Below are positions 41,206 to 58,608 of a stretch of 64,000 nt of DNA, one piece after another. The position numbers were made by a program, and so were the translations under genes. The notes beneath the pieces are model-generated. The model did no database searches. It worked only from the letters and a program-made list of their open reading frames with translations, and was not told where the DNA came from. Numbering within the stretch: the stretch's first letter is position 1; every line of letters starts with the position of its first letter. Location of the stretch: assembly GCF_037975245.1 (NCBI RefSeq), contig NC_092573.1, forward strand, positions 22,537,265 through 22,601,264, given 5' to 3'. This DNA is from Apostichopus japonicus (taxonomy: Eukaryota; Echinodermata; Holothuroidea; Aspidochirotida; Stichopodidae).

Positions 41206-43525
41206 TCAGAGGCAATCTCTTAAAGAAAAGGCTAGTTGGTAACTATCTCTTTACAAAATGGATCCATTTGGCCAAAAAGAGTTTTCATGGGAAGCGGAAT
41301 AGTTTTTTTTTCGTGTTGAGGGGAAGGTAAGGGAAGACTGTGGGGAGGTGGGGTGGGATAAAAAACGTAGAAAATTGTAGACTCAGGGTTTAATACTTCC
41401 AGTGGTCTATCCATTGAAAGCTGCATAAGAAAACATATGTTTGGTTTCTAGTGTTCCGATTGCGAGGTCAAGTTGATGTAAGAACCAACTGAAATGCAAC
41501 GTTTAGTTAACAAGCCTTATATAATTACATCAAATCCTCCTGTATATATATAAAGAATAAAACGACAAAGAGTCATAAATAACGCCCGAAATATGTCATC
41601 AAATTATTCAATCGATTGGTTGTCCGAAATACAGGTGTGTTTCCAGTTAACTTTAACCACGATCAGACGATAGCGTGGGTTTTGAAGGACAACCCCGAAA
41701 CACTACAAAATACATAGGCTATACCGAAATGTTATTTATATTTATATTATTACGCCAAGATGACTTTTCACGCATCGATGCATTTCCTTATAGGTTCATG
41801 CTGCACTATGACCAACATAAACCACATATTATTATTATTATTATTGCTTATTTTCATTTCGTGAAAATTTGATCGATTGCGTACTTCGTAGCTTTTGTGC
41901 GTAAATTTGATTTAAGTCTATACCATGTTAAGCCTTACCAGAGTACACTGCAGTGCTTTCCATGTCATTATGCGGTTTTATGCCATATAAGTTATGCACA
42001 TGCGCACGGCTGGACTGAACAAAGGGAAAAGATGTGCAGATATAAACTACAGAGATGATCAAAATATATAAGGACAATAATTATGGTCAACTGTAAATAA
42101 GAAATCAATATGAAATGACCCTATTAATTTATGTAAGTTTATTCATATATGCAAATTCGAGTCGTTTAGTCAGAGACTTCGGTAGGGTTTAATGGTCCCA
42201 GATCCGAGAGTGAGAGCCGGGACTCGACAAAAATTTAAAAAAAAATCATCTTAATTGCACTTAATACAAAACCATGTAAACCACAAGTTCTGTCTGTCTG
42301 TCTTACTTAACTGTCAGTTGTGATCCGTTGGTACAAACTACAGGAACCCAAACTATATGGGGGTAGACTGGGGGTTGACTTTGGGGGGGGGGGGTTCATG
42401 TGCAACTAAACACTTGAACCGCCTATTGCTTCACCTCTGACTTTGAAGGACGTTATAACAAATGGACAGTGATTGGTATATCTATATCTATATATAGAAC
42501 GTGCCTCTTCAGTATTAAATATTATCATGATGTTCATATTGTTATATCTAAAATAATACTTAAAATGCTACTAATGTTTATATAGCTGGTTCATGCAGTT
42601 TTCAAGATATTACCTTTAAATAATACTATGTGTATTAAACTAAATAGTCCAGTCACTTCAACTGATGAGCCTCAGCTGTTTAAATGATCATTTCTCAAAA
42701 CGTGGAAAAGAAATTCCCCGCCTGAACGGATTGAAAATATTAGAACGTGGCTTTAAGCTAGCACTTCAACGTAACTTGGTCTTTGGAACGCCCATTTAAG
42801 TGTTTTATAATTAGCGTGTATCTCCAGAATACTTTTTTTCTCTCAGAATATTAATAGAAGGAGATTCTCAATTTAAGAATTTGTATAGTCTAATATATTG
42901 TCCGTTTGAGGATCAATTACATAAAAAAGAGATTGGATTTGACGGTATAAGATTTCAATCTATTCAGGTAAAAACCTAACAAATGACCCCAATTCTAGGA
43001 CGGCAATAATTGTCAGCCATTACAATATCATACTCTCCTGGAAAGGAGCGAAAATAGTGGAGAGGACTAAATGAATCGGTTCTTCGTACGGACTTTGTCA
43101 GGGTAATAATAAGTCCTCTCTCGGAAGCTGTTAGCTGTTGGTTATGCTCAATAAAGTACTTTATTTGTGTCTTCTGTTATTCTATTAGACATTTACGACC
43201 TCCTCTCTGTTCATTTCTTCGCGAGAACCAATTAACGTAAAGTAGTACAGGCCAATTTTTTGGTTACTAAATTGCCTTGTATCTTACAAGTGATAGTTGT
43301 CAATGTTTTAACGTCTTAAAACCTAACATGTATAGGCTACGTGGGTCCTTTAACCGACGGCATACAATTTACTTTATAGTGACATCTGCATTTTTATAAA
43401 AAAAAAAACTTTAAAAGCTCATTTGTGAAATTGTTATAACTTAACGAAAAGATTTTGTTTCAATCTACATTGAGCTTAAAATCAATCTGAAGTACCTAAA
43501 GTTTTTATTATACGCTCTGAGTTAT
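41201..43525. other. unassigned, with G-rich tracts
   Basis: G-rich tracts at about 41318-41358 and 42358-42396. (ATT)n at about 41828-41845. No credible exon. Confidence 0.4.
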
Positions 43526-43644
43526 AGCTCTAGAAAAACTGAAATATTGATCTTAAAAAAATCTGAAATATTAAGCTTTAAAACCTGAAAAATATTGAGC
43601 TTTAGAAAAACTGAAATATTGAGCTTTAGCAAACTGAAATATTG
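43526..43644. repeat. ~24-bp tandem repeat, 5 degenerate copies
   Basis: Copies of GCTTTAGAAAAACTGAAATATTGA with small indels. Confidence 0.9.
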
Positions 43645-43659
43645 CACCCACTCATAACA

Positions 43660-43730
43660 TGTGTGTATGCATGGGTGCGTTTGTTTTGTATTCTGACTGA
43701 GGACTTGAACAACAGAATTCCAGTTCGGAT
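43660..43730 (-). repeat. dispersed repeat with GAGGAC words, copy 2
   Basis: Reverse complement matches 17352-17425 (see that entry) through the GAATTC, GTTCAAGTCCTC and CAGAATACAAAACAAACGC landmarks. Confidence 0.7.
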
Positions 43731-44163
43731 AAAACTCTACAGGGAACTGAGCAATCGGAATAGTAAATTTGAAAAAGCTCCAACAATTTAATGCGACACA
43801 TGCCCAACCATCAGGTCTATATGATTGAGGTAACTGCCATGAACTACCGCAAAATTCCTATTCCATTTGAGTGATATCACAGATTCAATGTGCCTTCACA
43901 AACAAGGCTGAAGACTAGATCAAATATTCGTATGACATCATCGAGACACATGAGTTTCATTTCTTTATGTTTCTCTGTTTAGTAATATCAATGTTTGTTT
44001 TCTGTTATGAGGATGGCATTTGCAAATATACTGAATGTAAAACATTGAGCCTTTTTACATGACCTAATGATGACATTGGTTTCATTGTCGATACTATTAA
44101 ATATTCTACCTTGAAAATATGAAAAGTAAACCAGAGAGACAGGAAGAGGTTTAATGGCACTAT
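43731..44163. other. unassigned, no gene seen
   Basis: No coding or repeat structure seen. Confidence 0.4.
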
Positions 44164-44555
44164 CAGAGGCGTAGGAGGCGGGGGTGGGGGCTGGTGGGGG
44201 GCTGCAGCCCCCAACCAAATTTTATTATGAAATTTCGGGCAATATGCTGAGAATTTTTCGGGCACCAACTGAAAGAAAAACAATTTGCTATGTGTTTTTC
44301 AATGGTTAAACTTATATTATTATTATCATTATTATTGTAACGACTTCCCCAAAAATTATAACCAATATGGAAGGGTAATAACACAGAAAATGATTGTATG
44401 TTATTGGCATGCGATGTAATAACCGATGCATGCATATATGATATGCACATTAACATGTTGAACGCGCTTGGAGCGCACGAAAAATTGTTGTTTTATTTTC
44501 CGGCAAGTCGTTACACCCCCCCCCCCCCAAATCAAGCTGGGCTCCTACGCCTATG
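44164..44555. mobile_element. hAT-like MITE (TIR CATAGGCGTAGGAG), copy 1
   Basis: Left end CAGAGGCGTAGGAGGC, right end GCTCCTACGCCTATG. Its whole length matches the copy at 62818-63193 in reverse orientation (AATATGCTGAGAATTTTTCG, TATTATTATCATTATTATTG, GGCATGCGATGTAAT). Poly-C sits 30 bp inside the right end. The expected 8-bp duplication is not clear here (GGCACTAT against AGCTATGA), so the boundaries rest on the second copy. ORFs on the minus strand are by-products. Confidence 0.82.
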
Positions 44556-47739
<3,184 letters not shown>

Positions 47740-47770
47740 TATATATATATATATATATATATATACTTAG

Positions 47771-47802
<32 letters not shown>

Positions 47803-47806
47803 TTAG

Positions 47807-47845
<39 letters not shown>
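47740..47845. repeat. (TA)n array with two ACTTAGT interruptions
   Basis: Three TA blocks separated by ACTTAGTTA. Confidence 0.97.
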
Positions 47846-47848
<3 letters not shown>

Positions 47849-49426
47849 GCAATTTGCACTTATTTTAATGTCACAGCTTTTGAACATTGTATCAGTGCAG
47901 ATGTGTGCAGGTGAAGCGGAATTGTTTGTATAAGCAACACTATATTTGAGTAAGGATAAAAAGCATGGTTAAATAGTCAATGATGACGGTAAGATAAGAT
48001 GAAACTAATCAATTATACTCGATCAGTTAAAATTTGTTAAAATTATTGCATTTCCTCGTGTTATTAATACTTCTATCAGTATACCAACGAACTTTTATAT
48101 TAGCTGTGACATCGAGACAACTCTTCGTTTAAACGGGCGTAATTTACATATTTACCTAATTTGTTGATAAGAACCAGTCCCTTTAAGCTATTGCTCTATA
48201 GTCTTTTGTTATATTCTGTAGTATTCAGTTGAGATCTAATGTGTCCAATAAGAAAACGTTCAGATATAGGTAGACCTAAGGTTATGGTCAGCTCAGTGAA
48301 ATATTTACCAGGGTGTTGATTCAGAAAACAAACTAATACAAAGTAAAATATTATATTCATTCTCATTTGACAAGTGATTCGGTAAATGACATCAACGTAT
48401 ACAAAGAGTTGTTTAAGCAATAATTCCATACGTCACAGGAGGTGTCCTGAAAAACTGACCGAAATGTTTGTCATAAAAGGTCACTTGTTCAATTCATTTG
48501 CCTTGCAGCTAGAAGTTAATACGGTTCCCTGTAATAACCCCTAAATGCATATTGCTTTGTATAACCAATTAAGATATAAAAAAAAATACAACTAGGATTG
48601 ACAACAAGATAAAGAAAAAAGGAAATAGGGTTGACAAGAAGATAAATAGCAAAGAACAAGTCCGCTAGTAATCTCAATAAACATTTCATCAAGTTATCAC
48701 CTTACTGACAAAGGAATAACAAAGTCGAAACTTGGCATTGGTGTTTTTTATTAGTTAAAGAGTAATGTTACTATGTCATTTATTCACTGCAAAAGTTTCC
48801 ACTTTAAGAAGATTGGGTTTGAGTTCACAATTCTCCTTTTGTAGTTTATATAGGCAGCTCTTGATTTCATCGTAAACTATTCCTTTTCCCTTTTACGGAT
48901 GGATGTTTTAACTGTCAGACCGAGATTAACCCTAACCCCCTAACCGTAACTATACCAGACCTAGATCACTGGGTTCAAATGAAGACCATGATTAAGTTCA
49001 CTGGTCAGTCACTCGGAAATTTTGCTAAGTCGGTTGATCATAGTTTAGCAGTATTTTAGACAAAAAATGCTCACAAATATAGATGCACGTATTATTTCAG
49101 CAAGCCAGGAAAGGGGGACAAATAAACAAATGAAACAACGTTTGTATCAAGCTGCATTCTGCTTTTTATGTTTGGGTTTTGTTAATTAGAAATACTTAGA
49201 TTACATCACGTTATGAAATTCAAGTTATGAAATTAAACCAAGATCCAATTGATATTTTCAGTGTAGCTTAAGTCTTATAGCCCATAGTGTAAAGTAAGCG
49301 ATGACAAATAACCATCCATACAGCATAAAGTAAGTAGTATATTGTACGTACATGTTTAATCTATAAACTAGGACAAATGTATACCTTTTTGGACTAGGAT
49401 AAACTGGGTTATAAATGTTTTAATCT
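47846..49426. other. unassigned, no gene seen
   Basis: AT-rich. A short TAACCCTAACCCCCTAACC word at 48927-48945 is too short to call telomeric. Confidence 0.4.
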
Positions 49427-49600
49427 CAGATAACAGAGAACTCGTACGTGAGTTAATGAACACACAATAAATCAGATAACAGAGAACTCGTAACATGTGA
49501 GTTAAAGAACAAACAACAAATTAGATAACAGAGAACTCGTATATGAGTTAGCCAACAAACCATCAAATCATATAACAGAGAACCCGTAAATGTATAGTCC
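49427..49600. repeat. ~47-bp tandem repeat, 4 copies
   Basis: Units begin near 49427, 49473, 49522 and 49569 and contain AGATAACAGAGAACTCGTA followed by a TGAGTTA word. Periods are 46, 49 and 47 bp, and divergence is moderate. Confidence 0.9.
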
Positions 49601-52457
49601 TATATCCCCCTTTACGTAAAAGTAAATTAGGATACGACAAACAGTAAAACTGTGAAAATAAAAGCTACTACTATATGGTAAGAATGATTTGAATTCGTTT
49701 AACCTCATTTACAAAATCCTGCTTCTTCAATCTATACTATATAGAGTCCAAAGTAAACATGCTCTTTATTATATAGAACCCTAGCTTATTATTCATTTAA
49801 ATGAAGTTTCTTGAATATCTAGAGGCAGGACAGGTGCATCAATATATTTAGGTTTGATCAAAATCAACCGTCGTCGTCATCGTCTTAGTAAGTCACTTTG
49901 CACGAGCTCAAATTGTTAAGGCTTAACTGCAGTGTTTGGCTGTTCTGCGCTTGTCAAGGAGTATTTCCACGGTGATGCGTAAAATAATTCATTTTGTTTT
50001 GATTAATATACTGACAGTCAGCACCTTTGTCAAGGAGCCGGTGTTGTTTTAGTTCACGATATAACCTCATCAAATTATTTGCTTCACATCAGAATTTTCC
50101 CCCCTATGGTCTTGACTTTCCTGTACATGATTCAATCAAAACACATCGAACACGAGAGTATTCTTGTGGGGTTAATTAGCTTTTAGCAAAACACCTCCAC
50201 TGGTTGTTGTTGTGTCCAAATAGGTACATTTCATTGACGTTTTATTTCTGTTTGACTTAGTCGTTGTAGCCTATATTTGAAAGTAAAGTCATGTAGAAGT
50301 CTCAAGTGATTTTGTGGACGTTGTCAGTGGATTGTCGCTCGAGCATGCATGGAAGAATCCAAATGGTTATATAGCTTTACATCGATTTGTTTTTAACTTG
50401 GACAGTGTACGATTATATCCGAATGTCACAGGGCTTGTTCAGAATATAGCAAAAGGTACAGTCAAACGCAACTGCTGCTTTAGAAAGAAATTGCAGAAAA
50501 TTGCCGAAGAGCATTCGTTTGAGAAAAGACACTTCATTTTTCTTTCTTCGAAAGAGGACGTTGCTTTCATTGTTTTGAAATGATAGTTATAAATATGCCT
50601 GTCTATTGGAATGAATTATTACTTTAAGCATAATCGGCTTGAGAGTTTTGTGTATGGATCTGATGACCCAACCTCAATAAAGTTCACTGTATTACAGAAT
50701 TTATAGCATGTTAAATGTCGTATATGGCCTCGTCATTTAAATATGTTCTTAAAAGACGACCTAATTGCGGAGCAAGTGATTAATTCAACTATAGTCGTTT
50801 CACGTGCCTCGGGCAACAAACCATTGATTAGTTATCACAGGAACCAATAAATCTTATTCTAGACTTACAACAAGAATTGAAATACAAGCCGATTCTTATT
50901 TTTGGCAACGATCAATCACATTATTTTATGTTATATGCGATTAACTTTGTAAAAGTGTTGTCTGAATGGAATAAACAGAACTCTATCTTTAGTTCTCAAA
51001 GATCATTAACAAAAAGGAAACCTTCAGTAAATGGTTCCTTTTGTTCTTCAGCTGAAGTGTCATGATGACATCATTCATTCTTCTGTTGCCAGATGCAATT
51101 TACAACATATCACTAAATTCAAGAAATTCATATCTTCACAATACAAAATGCTATTAGAATGCAGTTTTCACAGTTAGATTCCAAAACAATTCAGCATTTT
51201 TGTTCAGCAATCAACTTTAGCCAACAGAATATTTTTTTTAATGAAAATAAAGAGTGCAAAAAGGCCCGGTGGCATAATTGTCTCAGACTCTCTTCACGGC
51301 TCTCGAAACCTCTGGTTGCACGTTTATCATACAATCACTTCAATGCCGAGAAAGGTATAATGTAACGCGTTAATCTTAGAAGAAGAAAAAAACGTAACCA
51401 TTGCTGAATTTCACAAAAATTTCACTAAGGGAACAATGAAAGTAAAGAGCATAAACTTCATAGGTTGCCATATGAAAAACAAAATGTACATTTACTTTGT
51501 GGCGTCGATCATTTTTGTAATATATGAAATATGATTCATTTTTACAGGAATCGAAATTTTCATATCTTTGTTAGATTAAGGAGGTATATGAGAATGTCTC
51601 ACATAGTTGGAGGTATACACGCGGTTACAACCAACCATGTTATTTGAAATATGTTTTGAATTATTCAGAAACGTTTTCAATATATGACGGTAAATATTGA
51701 AACAACAAATTAAATTAAAATATAAATAAATAAATGCAAAGACGTAAAAGCAATAAATAAAATTGCATTGAACAAAAGTGTTATATTTTAAGTTTAAATA
51801 TCGGTATGGTCTGTGTTTTCCGATTACATTATTGATCATCACAACCATGAATTACTTGAAATATTATAAAAGCTGAGAAATCTCGTTCCAAACCGACGTA
51901 CAAGTAACTATAAACACGTCGCAATAATTGTTTTTTTTTAAATCTTTTCCACGAATTATTCATTTATCTTTAGTTGACCGACTAAACTTTACTCCTTTTT
52001 TTTTATTTCTCGAATGTCAAAAGACTTGGATAGCACATCAAAATGTAATCAATAATTCATAGTCCACGCCAAAAAATGTTATTCCCCGAGTATCTGCAAA
52101 CTGAATTTCATATCTATAAATTGATTTGAATCTAACTTGAAAATCCCCCTAAAGGCAAAGTAGAGGCTGCAAATCTAGCTCCAGAAGAGGATCAGAAAAT
52201 CAAGATCAAAAACTAAAAACCGCCGAGAGGGGTAATTGGGGAATCTAATGATTATACATAGGCTACACTTTCAAACACCCAATTATCCACATCCCGCCGC
52301 TGGTGTAATATTTATGGGAACGCTCTTGCTTGCATGTGAAGGATATATATGAAAGAAATACATTTCACATTAATTTGATAGAAATACCCTTTTCCGGATA
52401 TTTAGCGACGATAATGTGTTCGAAATATTGGCAATGGTCTATAGAGGAGAAATCTTA
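49601..52457. other. unassigned; one frame worth noting, possible regulatory stretch
   Basis: The + frame at 50314-50583 (89 codons from a GTG, ending at a TGA) is unusually mixed in amino-acid content for this AT-rich DNA (it includes LVQNIAKGTVKRNCCFRKK), but it matches nothing I recognise and has no obvious splice or start context. At about 49985-50200, words such as CCTTTGTC and GGTTAATTAGC resemble TCF and homeodomain sites, again without independent support. Confidence 0.3.
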
Positions 52458-52470
52458 TGATTATTCCTAG

Positions 52471-52657
52471 TGTAAAAGTAAGTTGGCCTGACGTTTCGAT
52501 CCCAGCAGGATCTTCTTCAAAAGCTAAATTACAAGTGTCATTTAGCTTTTGCAGAAGATCCTGCTAGGATCGAAACGTCAGGCCAACTTATTTTTACACA
52601 TTCTCTTACACAGGCTCTCTAGTGGATAAGCAGTTTGCTAACAGGTTTATTTTATTT
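52471..52657 (+). mobile_element. short retroposon-like element, copy B, with internal inverted duplication
   Basis: Ends match copy A at 10093-10277: TGTAAAAGTAAG at the left, GGATAAGCAGTTTGCTA and TTTATTTTATTTT at the right. It is flanked by the 13-mer TGATTATTCCTAG at 52458-52470 and 52658-52670, a perfect direct repeat and presumed target duplication. Bases 52471-52530 recur as a reverse complement at about 52540-52599, a ~60-bp-arm hairpin with a 9-bp loop. Copy A has unrelated sequence at the position of the second arm. Confidence 0.82.
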
Positions 52658-52770
52658 TGATTATTCCTAGTAATAAACTTCCAAAATATGCTTATACTGC
52701 TTAATACAGCTTCAGAGTGTGATTTATTGTTACCTTTCCTAATATATGCATCCCTATCAAACCTTTAGAA

Positions 52771-53261
52771 CAGGGTTTCTTTAACTTTATGCCCCCACGA
52801 ATCCATGTGGATGTCAGAGTTGTCCACGAACCCCCAACTTTTCGAGACACGATCTGAGTCATTATTATACTATAATACGCATAACAGTGCTTCGTAAAAT
52901 ATCAAGTTCATAGTGTAAGACTGTAATGGAAAAAACAAACAAGAGAAACTTCAAGATCAGATCAGCTCTTTTATCTTCACGAAGTACTGTCATGCGTACA
53001 CCAACTTCACCAAAGTCATGCGGCCTGTGTCTGTTTCATATTTCAGTTATTTATCACATGCACGGTACGGTACCACTCATGCAATATATGCAAAAAAATG
53101 TCGAGGTACGACTTTTGTACATTACTAAATTATATGATATATCGGATTTTTAGTACAACAAAAAGTACTCTAGTTTTGACTTTCAGAAACGTCTCACGAA
53201 CCCCCCTGGGATGGACTCACGCACCCCTGGGGGTTCATGCACCCCAATTAGGGAATCCCTG
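52771..53261. mobile_element. hAT-like MITE, 491 bp, perfect 8-bp duplication
   Basis: Starts CAGGGTTTCTTTAACTTTAT, ends AATTAGGGAATCCCTG; imperfect inverted repeats. Identical 8-mers CTTTAGAA at 52763-52770 and 53262-53269. Homologous over its length to 20978-21402, with which it shares ends and internal order but has about 65 bp more. The 75-codon ORF inside (52926-53153) lacks transposase motifs. It lies just 100 bp right of retroposon copy B. Confidence 0.9.
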
Positions 53262-53269
53262 CTTTAGAA

Positions 53270-54800
53270 TAATATACCTTCCCTAATATATATGCATCCG
53301 TATTTAACATTAAGAATACTATCACACATAGGAGCCTTTGGCTGTCTATTGCATCGATTATGAAATCCTACTATACTTTTTAAATAAACTGTGTAATCGA
53401 CTTTGTCTGGAATCATTCAAAAGCGTGAGTAAGATGTCAAAAATTAACATACGACATTTACCTATAATTGCAAATAGCAAGATTTTTTTTATGAATGTAT
53501 TATTCATGAACACGATGTAAAATATAGCTACAAGCGTTCATTAATGTTATAACATTACAGAGTAGTATGTACCGAAGGTAGCCTAGGTCTATGTCAATAT
53601 TATAAAACATAAACAAGCACCAACAAAGTGTGAATTTTGTCTGACAAAGATAACAAAGAATTATGAGTGAGTCATGAAATAACATTTCTTCAACATGAGA
53701 ACCGCCCCCCCCCCCAAAAAAAATGGTAAAAATATTTTTGACTTTACAGGATAATTCTACGATCATCAATTTGATAAGGCGTGCGTTTCTTCAACACCCC
53801 TCCCCTCCCCTCCCCTTACCCTACGTTGTACTCACCGCATATTTGTTTAAACCTGGTTACCGTAAACCAATGTAAGAGTTTGGCTTCTCAGTACGGTGCA
53901 TGTGGTGCAATTATGCAGGAATTTAAGTGGAAGTGTTATATTTTGACCATATCTTTTACAAACCAGCGGGAGTTTAATCCCATCTGAATATCTTGAAAAA
54001 CCAGGAGATCTTATAGAAATATTTATATCCCTCATTTTACGTGGGGAGAAAAGAAACTGAGCTAACATGCGTGAAAGATGGTACGTAGAAGTTAACAGGA
54101 AACAGATGCGGTTACAAGGAAAACACATCCGCATCAGGTCCATGACGTCATATGTGTAACAAGTCACGTGTTATGGAGGAAAGAACAATACGGAAGCAAT
54201 GGCTCAACAACCTGCAAGAAGATCTCTAAATCTTTGAATATTCATATTTACATATTCATATTCATATACATATTCATATTTACAAGGGTATGAGAGAATG
54301 TTTTACCACTCACAAAATCAATACACAGATTTACCTAACTGATTGTGGCCCATCGTTCTACAGGAGTACCTTAGTTCTACACTATTTCTGAATGGTATAC
54401 CCATCTACGGGCGCTGTATATTTTTTCCAATGGTGTACACGTGTCTGACATTGGTTCAAAGTTGACTGTTGCCATTGATACAAGAAAGATGAAGTATTGT
54501 TTATGATATTTGCTTTGGTGATGAACATGTCAGGCATTGTTTCATCTTTTAATCAATGTTGGCGACATAAGTGTTATATCTTTTTATCATAGACCTCCCT
54601 GGAGAGGCGAATACATTTTCCCCCAGGGGCAGATGGCCGCTACTATTGGTAGCTTCATTCGACTTGGCACACTGAAGACCAAACTGCAGGGATTTAATAC
54701 AACCATTTACCCTTAAGGATGATATTCAGCTGATTATAACCACAAATATCAAAACTTTAACTACCACAAAGAGAAAGAGTGAAGGGAATGAGAGATGAAA
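53270..54800. other. unassigned, no gene seen
   Basis: A poly-C/A tract at about 53704-53723. ORFs of up to 106 codons (53847-54167 -) have no recognised domain. ATATTCATATTTACATATTCAT repeats at about 54235-54282. Confidence 0.4.
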
Positions 54801-55186
54801 AATGAAATATTTGACGACCTGACATACTTATAGTTTCTCATCTTTGGTGAGAATTGTCGTCACCATGTCCCCATTCTCTGGTGAAGTAAATTATACAGGA
54901 AGCTCACATAAAGGATCTTAGCAAAATGGAGATTATATAGTCTATATGCGTGTTTCCATTTGGGATCTTTGAAAGAGATATATCACTCTTAATGAACAAT
55001 GAATTATTCGACCTAGCATACTTATATTTTCTCATTCTTGGTGAGAATTGTCGTCACCATGTCCCCATCCTCTGGTGAAGTAAATTATATAGGAAGTTCA
55101 AATCAAATCAAGAATCTTGGTTAAATGAAGATTCTATAGTCTATATGCGTGTTTCCATTTGAGTCTTTGAAAGAGATATGTCACTC

Positions 55187-55190
<4 letters not shown>
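54801..55190. repeat. ~197-bp tandem duplication
   Basis: Unit 1 (54801-54997) and unit 2 (54998-55190) share GGTGAGAATTGTCGTCACCA, CTCTGGTGAAGTAAATTATA, TAGTCTATATGCGTGTTTCC and GAAAGAGATATRTCACTCT in the same order. Unit 2 runs into a long (TA)n array. Each unit holds the near-palindrome GGTGAGAATTGTCGTCACC. Confidence 0.92.
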
Positions 55191-56751
<1,561 letters not shown>

Positions 56752-57062
56752 CACCCGATGCACATAGAGAACACAGTTACTACTGTAAATCTTACAGTTT
56801 TGTACCACAGTAAAAAACTGGATCGTGCTATAATTCGGTAGCATGTGCTATTAGGATTACAGTAAGAAATGACGATATATGTAATTCCAACAGATCCAGT
56901 TGTTTGAGATTTGTCGGAATTACAAATTATCCTCAGCACTTACTGTAAACCTAATAGCACATGCTACCGATTTATCAGATTTGTCAGCAAAATCCAGTAT
57001 TTACTGTGGTAAAAAACTTATAGATTTACAGTAGTTACTGTAATCTCTGTGTGAATCGGCTG
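56752..57062. mobile_element. fold-back MITE, ~311 bp, arms ~110 bp
   Basis: Ends CACCCGATGCAC and GTGAATCGGCTG are inverted repeats. The inverted similarity continues deep inside: GTTACTACTGTAAATCTTA against its mirror at 57020-57050, and GGTAGCATGTGCTATTAGG against CCTAATAGCACATGCTACC at 56953-56971. The 7-mer CATGTTT flanks both sides (56745-56751 and 57063-57069), a likely target duplication. The words ACTGTAAATCT and CACAGTAAA recur in both arms. RNA from either strand would fold into one long hairpin. Confidence 0.85.
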
Positions 57063-57069
57063 CATGTTT

Positions 57070-58485
57070 ACAGTTTTGACAAAATAAATATCAAAATATT
57101 TTTGTTATCAACAAAGACCTCAAGGGAATATTTCAACTATGTCTTTTCATATGTGATTAAAATTATAATAAGTCCCTTCGCGACGAAATATTGGAAATTA
57201 AATCTCGCTAATAAACCTTTATTTGGTGAAAATATCTACAATAGTTGTAGTAGTTTTTTTCACAATTCTAATCTTTAATACGGGTAAGAGTCGGCAGAAT
57301 TGGTGAAAGGTTTGCCAAATGCAGAGGGCTGATTTAAATGAAGGCTTGGACAACCATGGAGCTGTTTATAGCTCCATGGGACAACATACAAAGGAGCCAA
57401 TTCTCAACTAAACAATAAAAGAGATCTTCCGATGTAATATTTCTAATATGAAAATTAATCGCATTAAATTTTCGTCGAATACAAAAATGTACTGATTGCA
57501 TATATTCCACCTTCCGCACCATTTTGTTTTAATTTGTCTGAGACACAAAAGTGTATAAACTGAGAGTAAAAGCCCTTGAAGAAATGATTGGACTCTAAAG
57601 ATTATATAACAGAATAATTCCGCATGAAAGACAATATGATATTATTATTATAGGAGACAAAACAAGCAACAGTTGTTTGTTAAAAAAAATCCAACTCCAA
57701 ATCTTGGATCTATAGCTCTCAATATATAGTTGTTAACGGGATATGTCTTTCCGCCAGAAAGAAAATATATTGCTCCCTTGTCAGAGAAGGTTCCTGTCGT
57801 GTCATCCGAGCAAAATATTATTTACATCTTTCGTAAATCTCTTTGTAAATACAATTCTCCCTGAGGTGTGACACTGTGTGTTTTTTGACGTTATCAATTA
57901 CTTCTGACTTTGAGACGTGAAGATTTTCGTTGATAGTATATTGTTTGTGCTCTTACTGGGAAGAATGATGTAAAAATTTTGGAAATGAATATAAATGATA
58001 TTAATAACCATTTTGCTAACACCATGTAGTAGATAAAATGTCGCGCAACTTTTCAATTTGAATATCCTTGCCGGCGGCATCAACATGTTAGACACGAAAG
58101 ATCTAAAGCATATCTTAGTCACAATCAACTTCCAATGCTTTAGTTTGATGATAAATATTATATCATACACGTAGAAAAAATATAAATATACTCAAAACAG
58201 AGAATTTCGATTCCTAGTATTGTCAGGTTTACATCGCCGAAACATAAGTTATCGGTGCTTTTACTTTCGAGGTACATTTAACAGCTTTAATTCACGGTGA
58301 AAGTTCAATAACTTTAATAAGATTTGTGAGTTCCTTGAAGGACAACCTGAATATACGGAACCTCGCTATGCTTTACTAATTACAAGTATTTTACTGTCAT
58401 TTTTCATGTCCCAAACGACGTCGGTTACGAATTATTACATAATTGCATTAACTTTATCAAATTTGCATGTTCCCGCCCTAGCAAA

Positions 58486-58487
<2 letters not shown>
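57070..58487. other. unassigned, no gene seen
   Basis: Contains a short perfect hairpin CCATGGAGCT...AGCTCCATGG at about 57353-57379. No credible gene. Confidence 0.4.
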
Positions 58488-58530
<43 letters not shown>

Positions 58531-58546
58531 CATATATATATATATT

Positions 58547-58607
<61 letters not shown>

Positions 58608-58608
58608 A
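58488..58608. repeat. (TA)n with (TG)n end
   Basis: TA repeats with TTTATA and TACATA interruptions, ending in (TG)8-9. Confidence 0.97.

Noticed and set aside
48927-48945. Interstitial telomeric repeat
   Set aside because: Only about two to three imperfect CCCTAA units; expected by chance in 64 kb of such sequence.
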